Positions 25,659 to 33,456 of a DNA stretch of 64,000 nucleotides are shown one piece after another (positions within the stretch are counted from its first letter, which is position 1; each line of letters starts with the position of its first letter). The notes under the pieces were generated by a model. It had not been told where the DNA came from, did no database searches, and saw only the letters and a program-made list of their open reading frames with translations. This DNA is from Arthrobacter sp. 9AX (GTDB lineage Bacteria; Actinomycetota; Actinomycetes; Actinomycetales; Micrococcaceae), in NCBI RefSeq assembly GCF_902506095.1, contig NZ_LR733293.1:3282990-3346989 (forward strand), read 5' to 3'. The translations under genes were made by a program, and so were the position numbers.

Positions 25659-27350
25659 TCAGAGGCCCAGCCTGGCCACGGCTTCCTCGCGCATCTCCAC
25701 TTTCCGGATCTTCCCGGAGACGGTCATCGGAAAACTGGCCCGCACATCGACGTAGCGGGGAATCTTGAAGTGCGCCAGCTTTCCGCGGCAGAACTCGGCC
25801 ACGGCGGCGGTGTCAAGGGGTTCGGCACCGGGTTTGAGGATGATGCAGGCCATCAGCTCCTCCCCGTATTTGGCGTCAGGCACCCCGATGACCTGTACGT
25901 CCTGGATGGACGGGTGGGTGTAGAGGAACTCTTCGATCTCGCGCGGATAGATGTTCTCGCCGCCCCGGATCACCATGTCCTTGATCCTGCCCTCCACCAC
26001 CACATAGCCGTCGCCGTCCATCCTTGCCAGGTCCCCGGTGTGCATCCAGCCCTCGGCGTCGATGGCCTCGGCGGTTTTGTCCGGCTGGTTCCAATACCCC
26101 TCCATCACGGCATAGCCGCGGGTGCACAGCTCCCCGATTTGCCCGCGCTCCAGGACATCGCCCGAGCCCGGATCCACGATCTTGCTTTCCAGGTGCGGCA
26201 TGGTCCGCCCCACGGTCTCCGTCCGGTGCTGCAGGGTGTCCCCGTCCCGGGTCATGGTGGACACCGGCGAGGTCTCCGTCATCCCGTAGCAGATGGCCAC
26301 ATCCACCATGTTCATCTCCGCGATCACCCTGTTCATCACCTCGATAGGGCACAGCGATCCGGCCATCACACCGGTGCGGAGCGTGGACAGGTCGTAGGAG
26401 GAAAAGTCGGGCAGTGCGAGTTCGGCGATGAACATGGTGGGCACCCCGTACAGCGACGTGCCGCCGAAGTCCTGGACCGCTTCCAGCGCCGCGGCGGGGT
26501 TGAAGCCCCTGCCCGGGATGATGGTGGCGGCGCCGTGGCTCAGTGCGTTCAGGTTGCCGATGACCATGCCGAAGCAGTGGTAGAACGGCACCGGAATGAC
26601 TACCCGGTCGTGCTCTGTGTAGCCCAGCAGCTCCCCGATGGAGTAGCCGTTGTTCAGGATGTTGTGGTGGGTCAGCGTGGCGCCCTTGGGAAAGCCTGTG
26701 GTGCCGGAGGTGTACTGCAGGTTGATGGGGTCGTGCGGGCTGAGCTCAGCCATGCGGGCCTGCAGGGCAGAATGTCCGACGTCGTCCGCCCGCTTCAGCA
26801 GCTCGGCGTACGTCAGCTCCGCGCTATTGAGCGGGACAGCGGCGTCGGGCCATTCCCCGCCGGACACTTCCCCGCCCGGGACGGGAAGGAACACGAGCTC
26901 GCGCAGGTCCGGGCACTCTGCCAGGGTGTGGCGGGCCATGCCCACATAGTCGCTGTTCCGGTCCGAAGGCGCCGTGACCAGCATCCGCATCCCGTTCTGC
27001 TTGACTACGAACTCGAGTTCGTGGCTTCGGTACGCGGGATTGACGTTGACCAGGATGGCGCCCACCTTGGCCGTGGCGTACTGGAGCAGCGTCCACTCGG
27101 CGCAGTTCGGGCTCCAGATGCCCACCCGCTCCCCCTTGGCGACGCCCAGGGCGAGCAATGCACGCGCGAGCCGGTCGACGTCGTCGTTCATCTTGGAATA
27201 GCTCCAGCGCCTCGCATCGGCGCCCGGCACCGGGGCCGCCTCGATCAACGCATCGTGGAGGGGGAACCTGGCGACCACCCGTTCCAAGTTCGCCCCGATG
27301 GTCTCCTCGAGCAACGGGACGTCAGTGTCCCCGGCTGTGTAAGCGCGCAT
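25659..27350 (-). CDS. fadD: Medium/long-chain acyl-CoA synthetase (AMP-binding)
   Basis: A 563-residue adenylate-forming enzyme. The P-loop YTSGTTGFPKG is at 213-223. CYGMTETSPVS is the A5 motif, GWMHTGDLARMDGDGYV the A7 core, and the C-terminal domain has RIKDMVIRGGENIYPREIEE and the adenylation lysine in SGKIRKVEMRE. It activates a carboxylic acid to its acyl-CoA through an acyl-adenylate. FadD35-like proteins of this length use medium- to long-chain fatty acids; the chain length here is inferred only from family resemblance. Confidence 0.92.
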   Translation of the reverse strand: MRAYTAGDTDVPLLEETIGANLERVVARFPLHDALIEAAPVPGADARRWSYSKMNDDVDRLARALLALGVAKGERVGIWSPNCAEWTLLQYATAKVGAILVNVNPAYRSHELEFVVKQNGMRMLVTAPSDRNSDYVGMARHTLAECPDLRELVFLPVPGGEVSGGEWPDAAVPLNSAELTYAELLKRADDVGHSALQARMAELSPHDPINLQYTSGTTGFPKGATLTHHNILNNGYSIGELLGYTEHDRVVIPVPFYHCFGMVIGNLNALSHGAATIIPGRGFNPAAALEAVQDFGGTSLYGVPTMFIAELALPDFSSYDLSTLRTGVMAGSLCPIEVMNRVIAEMNMVDVAICYGMTETSPVSTMTRDGDTLQHRTETVGRTMPHLESKIVDPGSGDVLERGQIGELCTRGYAVMEGYWNQPDKTAEAIDAEGWMHTGDLARMDGDGYVVVEGRIKDMVIRGGENIYPREIEEFLYTHPSIQDVQVIGVPDAKYGEELMACIILKPGAEPLDTAAVAEFCRGKLAHFKIPRYVDVRASFPMTVSGKIRKVEMREEAVARLGL

Positions 27351-27465
27351 GAGGGCACGCTACCAAGTGGCTCCCGGCAAGAGAAGCACCGGAGCAGCGC
27401 AACAGTACCGCGGCCGGCGTCAACAAGGGACAGGTCGGCGGGCGGTGGCCGGTATTGTGAAAACC

Positions 27466-27744
27466 ATGAGTTCACCCATTGACCTGCAGGCAACGTTCAT
27501 CCCCAACGACGGCGAGTTTTACCGTGTAAAGCTGGCCCTGGAAATCGCCATTGACGAGGTGGTGAACGAACCCGGCTGCATCCGTTACGAGCTGACCGAA
27601 GCCACCGAGGAAAAGCTGGTCCTGACCGAGCAGTGGGCCTCGGAGGAGGACCTGGAGAAGCACTCCAAGGGCATCGCCGTCCAGGACCTGAACGAATCCC
27701 TGAGCGCGCTGCTGGCCGAGCCCGTCAAGCTGGACCGGCTGTAA
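27466..27744 (+). CDS. ABM-domain (quinol monooxygenase-like) small protein
   Basis: A 92-residue alpha+beta-barrel dimeric protein from ATG 27466 (MSSPIDLQATFIP). AIDEVVNEPGCIRYELTEA and EKLVLTEQWASEEDLEKHSKG are the hallmark of antibiotic biosynthesis monooxygenase (ABM) domains such as YgiN. These cofactor-free proteins oxidise quinols or bind haem, and many are of unknown role. It is divergent from the acyl-CoA ligase and followed by a strong terminator. Confidence 0.88.
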   Translation: MSSPIDLQATFIPNDGEFYRVKLALEIAIDEVVNEPGCIRYELTEATEEKLVLTEQWASEEDLEKHSKGIAVQDLNESLSALLAEPVKLDRL

Positions 27745-27760
27745 CACGCGCTTAACAGCG

Positions 27761-27791
27761 AAGCGGCACCCTCCTGTGGAGGGTGCCGCTT
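27761..27791. terminator. Bidirectional terminator
   Basis: Perfect 14-bp arms AAGCGGCACCCTCC (27761-27774) and GGAGGGTGCCGCTT (27778-27791) with a 3-base loop lie between the convergent ABM and thioredoxin genes. Confidence 0.85.
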
Positions 27792-27821
27792 TCATCTTAA
27801 GGAAGTTTCAGGGCTTCGGAA

Positions 27822-28250
27822 TCACAGGTCGGGGATCTGCGTTCCGTCCTGGGGTCCTGCCGGCTTGCTGGTTGCGGCCGCGGCTGCCTCTTCCCGCTGG
27901 CGTGCCACATGGGCGTGGACCTCGTCCATGTCCAGGGCCTTCACGGCGTCAACAACCTGCTCCAGCTGCTGGGAGTTCAGTGCACCGGGCTGCGAGAACA
28001 CCAGCACTTTTTCGCGGAACGCCATCAGGGTGGGGATGGAGGAGATGCCGGCCTCGGCGGCAAGCTGCTGCTCAGCTTCAGTGTCCACTTTGGTGAAGAG
28101 GACGTCCGGGTGCTTCTCGGAGACCGCGGAGTACGTGGGCCCGAACTGCTTGCAGGGGCCGCACCATTCTGCCCAGAAATCCACCAGGACGATGTCATTG
28201 CCCTCGATGGTCGATGCGAACTGTTCACCAGTGATGTCAACGGTAGCCAT
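27822..28250 (-). CDS. trxA: Thioredoxin with Ala-rich C-terminal tail
   Basis: A 142-residue thioredoxin. The active site WAEWCGPCK carries Cys30 and Cys33, and SSIPTLMAF has the cis-proline. Beyond the normal 108-residue domain there is a tail of about 30 residues rich in Ala, Glu and Arg that ends DGTQIPDL. The tail is unlikely to affect catalysis and may be a linker or binding tail. The protein reduces disulfides in the cytoplasm. It is divergent from the ABC exporter genes. Confidence 0.94.
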   Translation of the reverse strand: MATVDITGEQFASTIEGNDIVLVDFWAEWCGPCKQFGPTYSAVSEKHPDVLFTKVDTEAEQQLAAEAGISSIPTLMAFREKVLVFSQPGALNSQQLEQVVDAVKALDMDEVHAHVARQREEAAAAATSKPAGPQDGTQIPDL

Positions 28251-28408
28251 GTTTCCACCGTACGCGTGCGCAGCCTGGATGTCGCGGCCGGGGCCCCTTG
28301 TTCGCTCCCCGCGTCATCGGGAATAACCCGCGCCCCCGCATATACAGCCGGACCACCGGCGCCTATTGTGGGGGTCATCAGCGTTGGGTGCGGTCCCCGG
28401 GAGGGCTC

Positions 28409-29332
28409 ATGGCAATCGCGGTTTCGGCCCGGTCCCTGACCAAGAGTTTTGGCCGCCGGGAGGCCCTGCACGGGATCGACTTCGCCGTGGAGGCAGGATC
28501 GGTCTTCGGTGTGATCGGGCCCAACGGCGCCGGCAAAACCACCACCATGCGCTGCCTCCTGGACATCATCCGCCCCACCGCCGGCGAAGTGCGGGTGCTG
28601 GGCCTTGATCCGCGGAAGGGCGGGCCGGAGCTGCGGCGCCGCATCGGCTACCTGCCCGGCGAACTGTTCCTCGAGGGCCGGGTGACCGGGCGCAGGCTGC
28701 TGGCCCATTATGAGGCGGTCAGCGGTCCGGTGCCGCCCGGCCGGATCGACGAACTGGCCGAGCGGCTCGGCCTGGAACTGGACCGCCACACCCGCAAGCT
28801 GTCCAAGGGCAACAAGCAGAAGCTCGGCCTGCTGCAGGCGTTTATGCACCAGCCCGAACTGCTGGTCCTGGACGAGCCCACCAGTGGCCTGGATCCGCTG
28901 GTCCAGCAGGAATTCCATGCCATGGTCCGGGAGGCACGGCACCGCGGGCAGACCATCTTCCTCAACTCCCACGTCCTCAGCGAGGTCCAGCAGACAGCGG
29001 ACACGGTGGCCATCCTCCGGGACGGGCACATCATCGCCGTGGAATCGGTGAGCGGGCTGCGCGAAGGTGCGGTGCGGCACGTCCGCATCACCGCAGCCGG
29101 AATTGCAGCGCACGACGCCGTTGCGCTGCTCAGTGGGGTGCCCGGCGTCGGGCAGGTGGAGGTACTGGAGTCCGGCGCCAGCGTCACGCTGTCCGCCCTG
29201 CTGGAAGGTCCCATCCAGCCGCTGGTCCGGATCCTGGGATCCCTGCAGCTGACAGACCTCGTCCTGGAAGAGCCTGACCTGGAGGATGCCGTGCTGAAGA
29301 TGTACACCGGCCAGCGTGGGGAGGCCCATTGA
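28409..29332 (+). CDS. ABC transporter ATP-binding protein
   Basis: A 307-residue ATPase from ATG 28409 behind GGGAGGG. Walker A GPNGAGKT is at 37-44, the signature LSKGNKQKLGL and Walker B LLVLDEPTSGLDP follow, and the H-loop is ILNSHVLSE-like (FLNSHVLSEVQQ). A domain of about 90 residues after the core is typical of exporters of the CcmA/DrrA type. It overlaps the permease gene at TTGA. The pair resembles drug or lipid exporters, and the cargo is unknown. Confidence 0.94.
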   Translation: MAIAVSARSLTKSFGRREALHGIDFAVEAGSVFGVIGPNGAGKTTTMRCLLDIIRPTAGEVRVLGLDPRKGGPELRRRIGYLPGELFLEGRVTGRRLLAHYEAVSGPVPPGRIDELAERLGLELDRHTRKLSKGNKQKLGLLQAFMHQPELLVLDEPTSGLDPLVQQEFHAMVREARHRGQTIFLNSHVLSEVQQTADTVAILRDGHIIAVESVSGLREGAVRHVRITAAGIAAHDAVALLSGVPGVGQVEVLESGASVTLSALLEGPIQPLVRILGSLQLTDLVLEEPDLEDAVLKMYTGQRGEAH

Positions 29333-30129
29333 AAACCACCCTCCCGCTGTTCCGGCGCGCATTCTTTGATACCTGGCGTTCCACACTCGCCTGGGCGGCA
29401 GGCCTGGCCGGCGCAACGTTCCTCTACCTGCCCCTCTACCCGTCCATCGGCGGCAGCGCGCAGATGCACGACATGATCAACGCGCTGCCCGCTCAAATGA
29501 CGAAGGCCCTGAACTACGACCAGATCGCCACCGGCCCCGGCTACACCCAGGCCACACTGTTCGGCCTGATCGGTTTCCTGCTGATGACCATCGCCTCCGT
29601 AGCTTGGGGAGCGGCGGCCGTGGGCGGGGACGAGGAGTCCGGCCAGCTGGAGCTGACGCTCGCCCACGGAGTCCGGCGGGTGCAGGTGGTGCTGGAACGG
29701 GCGCTCGCGCTGCTGCTGCGGGTGCTGGTCCTGGCCGGCCTGGTCTTTGTCCTCGTGTCTTTGCTGAACGGGCCGTCCCAGTTGGGGATCGAGCCGGGCA
29801 ACCTGTTCGGCGGCACTGTCGTGTTCGCCGGGCTGGCACTGCTCAGCGGCACCGCCGCCCTGTGCGGAGGGGCCGTCTCCGGCCGCAGGATCTATGGCAC
29901 CTTTGCCGGCGCGGCGGTGGGGGTGCTCGGATACGTGTTCAACGCCGTCGGACGCCAAAGCAAGGACGCGGAGTGGCTGCTGGACCTCAGTCCGTACCAC
30001 TGGGCCTACGGGAACGCCCCTGTTGCCAACGGTGCGGACTGGGCTGCGGCGGGGTGGCTGTGGGGGATCTCCGCGGCACTCGTGGTGCTGGCCGCCGTCG
30101 CTCTTGAACGGCGTGACGTGGGGGCTTAG
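29329..30129 (+). CDS. ABC-2 type exporter permease
   Basis: A 266-residue membrane partner of the preceding ATPase. The start is TTG 29329-29331, which overlaps the ATPase stop TGA. It has about six helices and an external loop after helix 1 (YPSIGGSAQMHDMINALPAQ). GGDEESGQLELTLAHGVRRVQVVLERAL is the conserved cytosolic ABC-2 segment of ABC exporter permeases that contacts the ATPase. The stop codon lies in the loop of a strong terminator hairpin at 30113-30142. Confidence 0.9.
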   Translation: MKTTLPLFRRAFFDTWRSTLAWAAGLAGATFLYLPLYPSIGGSAQMHDMINALPAQMTKALNYDQIATGPGYTQATLFGLIGFLLMTIASVAWGAAAVGGDEESGQLELTLAHGVRRVQVVLERALALLLRVLVLAGLVFVLVSLLNGPSQLGIEPGNLFGGTVVFAGLALLSGTAALCGGAVSGRRIYGTFAGAAVGVLGYVFNAVGRQSKDAEWLLDLSPYHWAYGNAPVANGADWAAAGWLWGISAALVVLAAVALERRDVGA

Positions 30130-30142
30130 GCCCCCACGTCAC
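30113..30142. terminator. Bidirectional terminator containing the permease stop codon
   Basis: Perfect 13-bp arms GTGACGTGGGGGC (30113-30125) and GCCCCCACGTCAC (30130-30142) flank a 4-base loop TTAG. The permease TAG (30127-30129) is in the loop, so the hairpin overlaps the coding end. It serves the convergent permease and thioesterase genes. Confidence 0.8.
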
Positions 30143-30154
30143 CGCCCAAGCCGG

Positions 30155-30700
30155 TCAAGCCCATCCGTGGGGTGCCGGCGTCCGGCTCCCGGGCAGCGCG
30201 CTGGACGCCCGCCAGTCATGGACCCATTCGGGAAGGACCAGGTCCGCCGGGGGCTCGCCGAATTCGCGCAGGATCTCGTCCTGGCTGACGGGCCGGCCCT
30301 TGTGGACCAGACGGGTGGCGATGTAGGCGCGGGCGTAGATCTCGCCGTCGGCCACCATGCGCTGTTCAAAGTAAATGGCTTTGGCGTCCAGCCCGATGAT
30401 CCGCGTTTCGATGGTGTACTGCTGCCACAGCTGGAGGGATTTGCGGAAGGAGATGGTTTCAGCGGACACCACCGGGCCCCAGCCCCTCCGCCGCATCCGT
30501 TTCCAGACGCCGGAACGGACCATCAGGTCGAACCGGCCAAGGTCCATCAGGGACAGGTACATCCCGTTGTTGACGTGCATGGCGATGTCGATGTCCGTGG
30601 GCAGCACGCGCAGCGGCAGCGACGAGCGGTCCCAGACGGCCAGCGGCGGCCGGCGGGATGAGGCGATGAGCAGCAGGAGGGTTCTCAACAGCAGGTGCAT
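30155..30700 (-). CDS. Hotdog-fold acyl-CoA thioesterase
   Basis: A 181-residue thioesterase-like protein. The N-terminal MHLLLRTLLLLIASSRRPP may be a membrane-associating helix. The hotdog signature is LPTDIDIAMHVNNGMYLSLMD (about 34-54), with HVNN as in the 4-hydroxybenzoyl-CoA thioesterase family and eukaryotic THEM6. FRKSLQLWQQY and ARAYIATRLVHKGR complete the fold. It would hydrolyse acyl-CoA thioesters. A perfect palindrome 7 bp upstream of its start is a likely repressor site. Confidence 0.9.
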   Translation of the reverse strand: MHLLLRTLLLLIASSRRPPLAVWDRSSLPLRVLPTDIDIAMHVNNGMYLSLMDLGRFDLMVRSGVWKRMRRRGWGPVVSAETISFRKSLQLWQQYTIETRIIGLDAKAIYFEQRMVADGEIYARAYIATRLVHKGRPVSQDEILREFGEPPADLVLPEWVHDWRASSALPGSRTPAPHGWA

Positions 30701-30706
30701 GCCACA

Positions 30707-30726
30707 ATGTTACCTGCGGGTAACAT
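30707..30726. promoter_or_regulatory. TetR-like operator upstream of the thioesterase
   Basis: The perfect inverted repeat ATGTTACC (30707-30714) and GGTAACAT (30719-30726) with 4 bp between the arms sits 7 bp before the thioesterase start codon. The dyad resembles TetR/AcrR sites of fatty-acid regulators. No TetR gene is adjacent, so its regulator would be encoded elsewhere. Confidence 0.55.
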
Positions 30727-30776
30727 CCCTGTGGTGGGCGATCACCACCATCACCACGGTTGGCTACGGGGACGAA
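30726..30776 (+). pseudogene. Remnant of a potassium-channel pore (TVGYGD filter)
   Basis: On the plus strand the codons from 30726 read SLWWAITTITTVGYGDE, the pore helix and selectivity filter of two-helix K+ channels. The homology stops abruptly on both sides and no channel helices are found nearby, so only about 17 codons remain. It lies between the thioesterase start and the LysM gene leader and partly overlaps the TetR-like palindrome. A decayed or rearranged channel gene is the simplest reading. Confidence 0.65.
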
Positions 30777-30886
30777 AATCGCAGAGCTGAAAGACCCCCA
30801 ACGCCGGTAGCGGTCCGGCCTTCACTCCGGCCCGCAGCAGCAGGTAGCACCGGCCGCCGGTTTTGAGTATCCGGGACAGGGCTACC

Positions 30887-30925
30887 AAGTACCGGCCCCA
30901 AATATTCGGGTAATCCCTACTGGTG
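30887..30925 (+). promoter_or_regulatory. Envelope-gene leader element, copy A
   Basis: Conserved blocks AAGTACC, CCCCAAA, TTCGGGTA and CTACTGGTG occur in order, 255 bp before the LysM/sortase-like gene and on its sense strand. The same blocks in the same order occur on the sense strand upstream of the exopolysaccharide operon (57438-57478). I know of no named factor for it. A protein-binding or RNA element are both possible. Confidence 0.5.
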
Positions 30926-31179
30926 CCCGCGCCCTGCCGCACTTCCTAGACTCGGGATTCCTAGGACCGAACATGTGCCGGCCTGTTCACCGGGTGGCTT
31001 CCGGATGGCAGTGCCTTCTCGCGGAGCTTCCGTATTTTCTGGGTATGCGGACCGTTCCATATGCGCCGGCAGCGGCCTGGCCCCAGGCCGCGCCGCTGGT
31101 GCATCACACCTCGATCCGTCCTGCCATGTTCCCTGCGCCTTGCAGCTGCCCGGCTGGACCGAACCTCGATGGGCTACCC

Positions 31180-32178
31180 ATGAACCAGCCATACCTCTCT
31201 TCCCCTGACGGTCCGAGCCGCAGTTTCGCCACCGATGTCCCCCGCACCGACCTGGCCGGGGGCCGTCCCACCATCAGCCACAAACTGTGGGCCGGAATGG
31301 CCACGGCTGCCGTGGTGGCGGCAGTAAGCGTCGGGGCACTGGCGGCGCCGGCCACCCAGCGTTCAACGAATACGACGGCGGCGGCTCCCATTGTGGAGGC
31401 TGCCTCCCCGGCGCAGAACACCGGCGGTGATGCGGGCGCCGGTTCCGCGGAAGCTGTCCAGGTACCGGCGGAGGTGCCGGCCGAGGTGCCCGACGCCCCG
31501 CCTGCTGCGGAAACGCCGGCGGAGGCAGCATCGCCGCCACCCGCCGTCGAGCCCGTACCCGCGCCCGCCCCGGCACCCGAACAAGCCCCGGCTCCCGCCG
31601 CCGACGGAAACCGGTACACCGTGGTTCCCGGCGATACCGTGGGCGCCATCGCCGGCCGGTTCGGCGTGGACGTGAACGCCATGCTCGCCGCCAACGGGCT
31701 GGGGCAGTACAGCGTCATCGTCCCGGGGCAGACCCTGGTCCTGACGGGTCCGGCCATTGCCGCGCCCGCCGCTGCGGCGGCACCTGCTCCTGTTTCGGCT
31801 CCTGCACCGGCAGCTGCTCCGGCGCCCGCCCCGGTGGCGGCCGCTCCGGCCGTCCGGACCATTTACGTGGCCGGCGCCGGCGGGCAGTCGATGGTTGATG
31901 CGTGCATTGGGCCCATCCACTACACCCCCAACGACGGCTACTCGCTGTTCATCACCGAGCACGATTTCTGCGGCGGCTGGGCCCGGTTCTCCGGCATAGG
32001 GGTGGGTGAAACGGTGAGCATCCCGGGCTACGGAACCTACACGGTGACGGGGCGGGGGCAGGTGCCCAATCCGGGGACCACCAACGACGTCATCAACGTG
32101 TTCGGCGGTTTCCCGCGGGCGATCCTGCAGACCTGCATCCCGGGAACCACCCAGATGCTCCTGATCGCGCTGAACTGA
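31180..32178 (+). CDS. LysM wall-binding protein with sortase-like C-terminal domain
   Basis: A 332-residue exported protein, start taken at ATG 31180. Residues 35-57 form a signal or anchor helix after a basic patch. A Pro/Ala/Glu-rich linker runs from 65 to 142, a single LysM domain is at about 144-189 (RYTVVPGDTVGAIAGRFGVD), and a second Pro/Ala linker spans to about 225. The last 100 residues look like a sortase barrel: His261 in ITEHDF, GVGETVSIPGYGTYTV, and Cys319 in ILQTCIPG. The sortase arginine after the cysteine is absent and the chain ends 13 residues later. It probably binds peptidoglycan; enzymatic activity is doubtful. Confidence 0.85.
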   Translation: MNQPYLSSPDGPSRSFATDVPRTDLAGGRPTISHKLWAGMATAAVVAAVSVGALAAPATQRSTNTTAAAPIVEAASPAQNTGGDAGAGSAEAVQVPAEVPAEVPDAPPAAETPAEAASPPPAVEPVPAPAPAPEQAPAPAADGNRYTVVPGDTVGAIAGRFGVDVNAMLAANGLGQYSVIVPGQTLVLTGPAIAAPAAAAAPAPVSAPAPAAAPAPAPVAAAPAVRTIYVAGAGGQSMVDACIGPIHYTPNDGYSLFITEHDFCGGWARFSGIGVGETVSIPGYGTYTVTGRGQVPNPGTTNDVINVFGGFPRAILQTCIPGTTQMLLIALN

Positions 32179-32183
32179 GGCGG

Positions 32184-32259
32184 TCCCGGGCCTGCAGGCA
32201 AAGCCTGGAAGCCCGGGACAAAGCATAAGGTAACGCCACGGAGCGGACCCCGTGGCGTT
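32184..32259. terminator. Twin hairpins between convergent genes
   Basis: Arms TCCCGGGC (32184-32191) with GCCCGGGA (32211-32218), and AACGCCACGG (32232-32241) with CCGTGGCGTT (32250-32259). They separate the LysM gene from the convergent CBS-domain gene and probably terminate each side. Confidence 0.65.
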
Positions 32260-32278
32260 GGTGATTCGGTTTTCCCGG

Positions 32279-32710
32279 CTAGGCGTTCATCCGCTTGCGT
32301 TCGGAGATGTGCTCCACGAGCTCGCCGACGCGCTGCTCGGAGTAGTTGCGGGCGATGTCCCCCTGGCTGATGATCCCCACCAATTTGTGGTCGGCGATGA
32401 CCGGAAGCCGGCGGACCTGATGGGTCTCCATCATTTCGATGGCCGCGTCAACGTTCGCATCGGCGTCGATCCAGTAGGGCCGGCCCGAGGCGAGGTCGCG
32501 GGCCATCATTTCGCGGGGATCGCGTCCGGCAGCCACACACTTGAGCACGATGTCGCGGTCGGTGATCATTCCCCGCAGTTTGCCGTCATCACCACAGATC
32601 GGCAACGATCCGCAGTCCAGGTCCAGCATCATCCGGGCAGCATCGGCGAGGGACTGGCTTTCCTTAATACACTGTGCGTCCGTCGTCATGAATTCACGTA
32701 CGGCACTCAT
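32279..32710 (-). CDS. CBS-domain pair protein
   Basis: A 143-residue protein made of two CBS motifs. The start is ATG 32708-32710 behind a near-perfect AGGAGG; the longer frame upstream is antisense to nothing and unsupported. Motif 1 includes DLDCGSLPICGDDGKLRGM and ITDRDIVLK, motif 2 includes HQVRRLPVIADHKLVGI and ISQGDIAR. Such stand-alone proteins bind adenosine nucleotides and often act as energy or stress sensors (Hrp1-like in mycobacteria). Confidence 0.93.
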   Translation of the reverse strand: MSAVREFMTTDAQCIKESQSLADAARMMLDLDCGSLPICGDDGKLRGMITDRDIVLKCVAAGRDPREMMARDLASGRPYWIDADANVDAAIEMMETHQVRRLPVIADHKLVGIISQGDIARNYSEQRVGELVEHISERKRMNA

Positions 32711-32898
32711 TGGTCCTCCTTTATCGATTACTGGATCGACGCAGGGCATCGGGCACGTGCGCCGATGCTGCCAGATTACGCCCGTGCCACTGCCATGTCG
32801 ACGACGGTTTTGCGGCTTTTGCGGTCCGCGTCCGGTCCTGTCTGGAGAGGTGTTGCAGGACGTGACGGGGCGTTTCATCCCGAGACCCTGAAGACACG

Positions 32899-32934
32899 AA
32901 AAAGCCTCCGGAACATGTGTTCCGGAGGCTTTTC
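32899..32934 (-). terminator. Intrinsic terminator after tRNA-Tyr
   Basis: Perfect 15-bp arms AAAGCCTCCGGAACA (32901-32915) and TGTTCCGGAGGCTTT (32918-32932), followed on the minus strand by TTTTTCG, 7 bases after the tRNA 3' end. Confidence 0.9.
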
Positions 32935-32940
32935 CTTGGG

Positions 32941-33022
32941 TGGCAGATGAGGGATTCGAACCCCCGTAGGCGTTGCCAGCTGATTTACAGTCAGCCCCCT
33001 TTGGCCGCTCGGGTAATCTGCC
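32941..33022 (-). tRNA. tRNA-Tyr (GTA)
   Basis: An 82-nt class II tRNA. The acceptor is GGCAGAT with ATCTGCC and discriminator A, the anticodon loop is CTGTAAA (anticodon GTA), and there is a long variable arm. The T arm is GGGGG TTCGAAT CCCTC. Confidence 0.95.
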
Positions 33023-33201
33023 GAACTTCAAAAGAAGTACCCGCTGATGCAGTCTGTGGAAGGTCCGTTTCCGGGCCGTTCCGCTTCCAGTAACCGCGGG
33101 CAAGACAACTTTACAGAACTTCCGCCGAAGAATCGAATCGGCGCGCAAAAGCCCGGATTCCCGCGGATTTCGGCTCCTTAAGACCCCTCGAAAGGCCGCT
33201 G

Positions 33202-33456
33202 TCAGGCCTCGCCCAGGATCCTGCCGGCGAGCTTCGCCTCAAACTTCACGGCCTGCTCCTCGGTGATCTGGTTCAGCTGCACCGCGCGTAGCAGGTCCTC
33301 GCGGACGCCGTCCATCCGGGAGGACGCGTCGGCCACAGGGCTGAAAACGATGGACGCTGCCACCGCCGCTGCCGCCACCGAGGTAGCTGCTGTTGCCACC
33401 GCCCCGGCCGCCGCCGATGTGGTTCGTGTGAGGTAGCGGATGGCTTTGCGGTGCAT
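33202..33456 (-). CDS. Small exported protein of unknown function
   Basis: An 84-residue protein from ATG 33454-33456 with GAAAGGAA upstream; an in-frame start 33 bp earlier is less likely. The first 47 residues form a long Ala-rich signal peptide (TTSAAAGAVATAATSVAAAA) with a likely cleavage after ADA. The mature part of about 40 residues is one amphipathic charged helix (DLLRAVQLNQITEEQAVKFE). No family is recognised. It is divergent from yajQ and next to tRNA-Tyr. Confidence 0.7.
   Translation of the reverse strand: MHRKAIRYLTRTTSAAAGAVATAATSVAAAAVAASIVFSPVADASSRMDGVREDLLRAVQLNQITEEQAVKFEAKLAGRILGEA

Larger units (their letters stand above)
30701..31179. other. Intergenic region with channel remnant and envelope-gene leader
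   Basis: These 479 bases hold the TetR-like palindrome, the channel pore remnant, the 39-bp element at 30887-30925 shared with the exopolysaccharide leader, and two direct repeats TTCCTAG (30943 and 30958). Upstream in-frame starts for the LysM gene exist here but lack ribosome sites. The remainder appears non-coding. Confidence 0.5.

Noticed and set aside
25770..27482. Long plus-strand frame opposite the acyl-CoA ligase
   Set aside because: It is a GC-rich antisense shadow of a clear adenylate-forming enzyme.
30375..30725. Plus-strand frame before the K+ pore sequence as channel N-terminus
   Set aside because: It is antisense to the thioesterase and shows no channel helix, so only the pore segment is kept.
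30973..31179. Upstream extension of the LysM protein
   Set aside because: It has no ribosome site and an unlikely Cys/Pro-rich composition; ATG 31180 gives a normal signal region.
30780..31179. ydaO (cyclic di-AMP) riboswitch upstream of the LysM gene
   Set aside because: Such riboswitches often precede wall genes in actinobacteria, but the conserved core blocks are not seen here.
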